The notes beneath the pieces were generated by a model. The model was not told where the DNA came from. It saw only the letters and a program-made list of their open reading frames with translations, and did no database searches. From JAULUH01 sp032111745 (lineage in GTDB: Bacteria; Chloroflexota; Anaerolineae; JAAEKA01), in assembly GCA_032111745.1 (NCBI GenBank), contig JAULUH010000104.1, positions 1 through 24,558 on the forward strand: 24,558 nucleotides of DNA, written 5' to 3'. Below are positions 21,532 to 24,558 of the stretch, piece by piece. The translations under genes and the position numbers were made by a program. How positions within the stretch are numbered: position 1 is the stretch's first letter; the number at the start of each line of letters is the position of its first letter.

Positions 21532-22968
21532 TTAGCGGGGTTTCAGGATCACGGTGCGCGGCTCGCTGGGCGGGCTGACCTGGGTATACTGGTCGTCGGA
21601 GGTCTGTCTGACGACCTGCACATACCAGGTGCCCTTCCCCTCTACGTCACCACGGTGGAACGGGTCCATGAAGCGCTCGTCGGCGATCAGGCTTAGACAG
21701 GGCTGATTGTACTGCCCGGAGCAGGGGTTGCCCCGGCCACGCACGCTGCCGCCATTGTAGACGTTGCCCTGAGCGTCACTCGCTACCAAGACCAGCTCAT
21801 AAAGCTCGTTGGGTGCCAGATCACCGGCCACAGGCACGAACTCCACGATCAGAGCCGAACCATAGTTGCGCGATGTCTCGACCTCAGGCCAGAGCAACGT
21901 GGGGGCGCCGTAGCCGGCCGGGGCGGGCTCGGGTGTCACCGTGGCCACTGGCGCCGGCTGGGTATCAGGCGCGGTCGGCGGGGCGGCAATGGCCGGTGTG
22001 GCTGTCGGTTGGGGCGCACGGGTTGGGGCCGGTCGCGGCGTGGGTGTCACCGTTGGTGTGGGCGGGGCCAGTACGTCAAAAGTAATGCCGGTGTTGCGGG
22101 CCGAGTTGCGCAGCGCCTGGGCCCACCATATCCAGCGCCCTGGCTGCAAGTCCTGTGTCGTCTCGGCCGCATACGTTAGCTCAAAAACGCCGTCGGCGTC
22201 GGTGGACTGGAAGGTGGGCGCGGTCAGGGTGCCGTCCGGTAGCTCTAGCCAGGCCACCACCGTCTCGCCGCTCTCAAAACCCGACACCCGGAATTGCATA
22301 TCCTGGCCGGGCACGGCCGGGTTGGTCAGGGCCTCGGCCCGGGGCAGTGGTGGGGGCGGTGGTGTGGCAGCCGGCCGGTATTCCGAGAGCTCCACGTCGT
22401 CAACCAGATACTCGGCGGCCTGGCGCGCCAACAGGATGCGCGCCGGCTGGGTGCCCACCAGCCCCTGGTCTGCATACGACTCTTGCCACACCACGTCGAC
22501 CGCAATCCGGCCTTCCGCTGGCTCGGCGCCCACGATCTCGAAGAAGCTGATGTGCGGGTCTGTCAACGCCAGCCGGCCTAACACAAGGTCGGCCAGCCGT
22601 TGCTGACCGGCAGTAGTCAGTAACGAGCCGTATACCTCGCGGAAGCCACCATCGGCCAGGCGACCCAGAAAGTCCTGCACCAGGTCCATGGCATCCGCCA
22701 CCTCGGCTTCCGATGGTGGTGCTGCTGTGGGCGTGGCGGTCACACCTTCTGTAGGTACACTGGCAGGTTCGGCGTCGGTAGCAGGAGCCGCCGCGGCAGC
22801 CGGTAAATCGGCCACCACCGGAGCCCCGGCGGTGGCCGTGCTTGTCTGAACGGGCTCCACAACCCGTGGCAGGGTGGCTCCACTCTGGGCACAACCGGCC
22901 AGGATTAGGCCTAGAGCCAGCAGCGCCAGGAGTTGCCCAAGGGTGCTTGTCAAGTTCCTCATCCGCAT
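21532..22968 (-). CDS. Three-domain lipoprotein encoded inside the atp operon
   Basis: A 478-residue protein that I cannot assign to a named family. MRMRNLTSTLGQLLALLALGLILAGC is a signal peptide with lipobox LAGC (Cys26), so the protein is lipidated and exported. Residues 27-85 are an Ala/Thr/Pro linker. Residues 87-198 look like an NTF2/SnoaL-type alpha-beta cone (AEVADAMDLVQDFLGRLADGG... VDVVWQESYADQGLV... YLVDDVELSEY). Residues 212-300 are a beta-sandwich-like segment (GQDMQFRVSGFESGETVVAWLELPDG). Residues 301-352 are a TP-rich linker, and 353-478 form a second sandwich-like domain with Cys416 and Cys424. It lies 30 nt after atpA and 14 nt before atpG on the same strand. No ATP synthase subunit resembles it; a role with the enzyme is only suggested by position. 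Confidence 0.85.
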   Translation of the reverse strand: MRMRNLTSTLGQLLALLALGLILAGCAQSGATLPRVVEPVQTSTATAGAPVVADLPAAAAAPATDAEPASVPTEGVTATPTAAPPSEAEVADAMDLVQDFLGRLADGGFREVYGSLLTTAGQQRLADLVLGRLALTDPHISFFEIVGAEPAEGRIAVDVVWQESYADQGLVGTQPARILLARQAAEYLVDDVELSEYRPAATPPPPPLPRAEALTNPAVPGQDMQFRVSGFESGETVVAWLELPDGTLTAPTFQSTDADGVFELTYAAETTQDLQPGRWIWWAQALRNSARNTGITFDVLAPPTPTVTPTPRPAPTRAPQPTATPAIAAPPTAPDTQPAPVATVTPEPAPAGYGAPTLLWPEVETSRNYGSALIVEFVPVAGDLAPNELYELVLVASDAQGNVYNGGSVRGRGNPCSGQYNQPCLSLIADERFMDPFHRGDVEGKGTWYVQVVRQTSDDQYTQVSPPSEPRTVILKPR

Positions 22969-22998
22969 CTCATCACAGCCGCTCCGATCAGGTGCCTC

Positions 22999-24507
<1,509 letters not shown>

Positions 24508-24558
24508 CGAATTGTCCTCCGCAGCTTCTGGGTACGGGACCTAGCTACTGGCCACGCC

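Noticed and set aside
24508..24558. End of atpH or atpF upstream of atpA
   Set aside because: A few codons before TAG at 24541 could be a gene end, but two frames stop there and too few residues are visible to identify one.

Overview
This GC-rich window is a fully occupied bacterial chromosome segment. The set of genes and their style point to a Chloroflexota (Anaerolineae/Caldilineae-like) organism; this is inference from gene content, not from a database search. The clues are a dnaG-rpoD pair whose primase zinc finger has a CX3C half, a sigma factor with a roughly 29-residue insert in region 3, Pro/Thr-rich lipoprotein linkers, an MreB gene beside the ATP synthase operon, and SsnA/F420-type metabolism genes.

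Region 1 (1-5106, minus strand, read right to left): NUDIX hydrolase, SsnA-type aminohydrolase, NADPH:F420 reductase-like protein, a peptidase-S51/class-I amidotransferase-like protein carrying a CysRS-like C-terminal tail, a DUF427 protein, a relic of a VapC-type PIN toxin, and a NagD-like HAD phosphatase that runs off the left edge. The ssnA, F420-reductase and S51 genes are packed as an operon. Region 2 (5130-6460, plus): a two-CBS-domain protein and a class IV aminotransferase, behind a promoter whose 17-bp spacer is filled by a near-perfect operator palindrome. Region 3 (6487-9100, minus): pfkB-parA-parB with a good sigma-A promoter that predicts a leaderless pfkB mRNA.

Region 4 (9219-15990, plus): a polytopic membrane glycosyltransferase-like protein, Maf, an MgtC-family protein, DnaG, the primary sigma factor, a strong terminator, then tRNA-Asn(GTT) with its own promoter and terminator. 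The promoters for mgtC, dnaG and tRNA-Asn are close to consensus, dnaG's being exactly TTGACA-17-TATAAT. Region 5 (16057-24507, minus): the F1 part of the ATP synthase operon (atpA, an unexpected lipoprotein gene, atpG, atpD, atpC), an intrinsic terminator, mreB with a TTG start, and an MFS transporter.

Most of the window is housekeeping: replication initiation, transcription, chromosome partition, energy conservation and cell shape. The items most worth a second look are the three-domain lipoprotein embedded between atpA and atpG, the S51-CysRS-tail fusion, the PIN toxin relic lying in frame behind the DUF427 gene, the operator inside the CBS-gene promoter, and the mgtC leader with a hairpin-sequestered alternative ribosome site. 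I found no CRISPR array, insertion sequence, prophage or obvious defence system.
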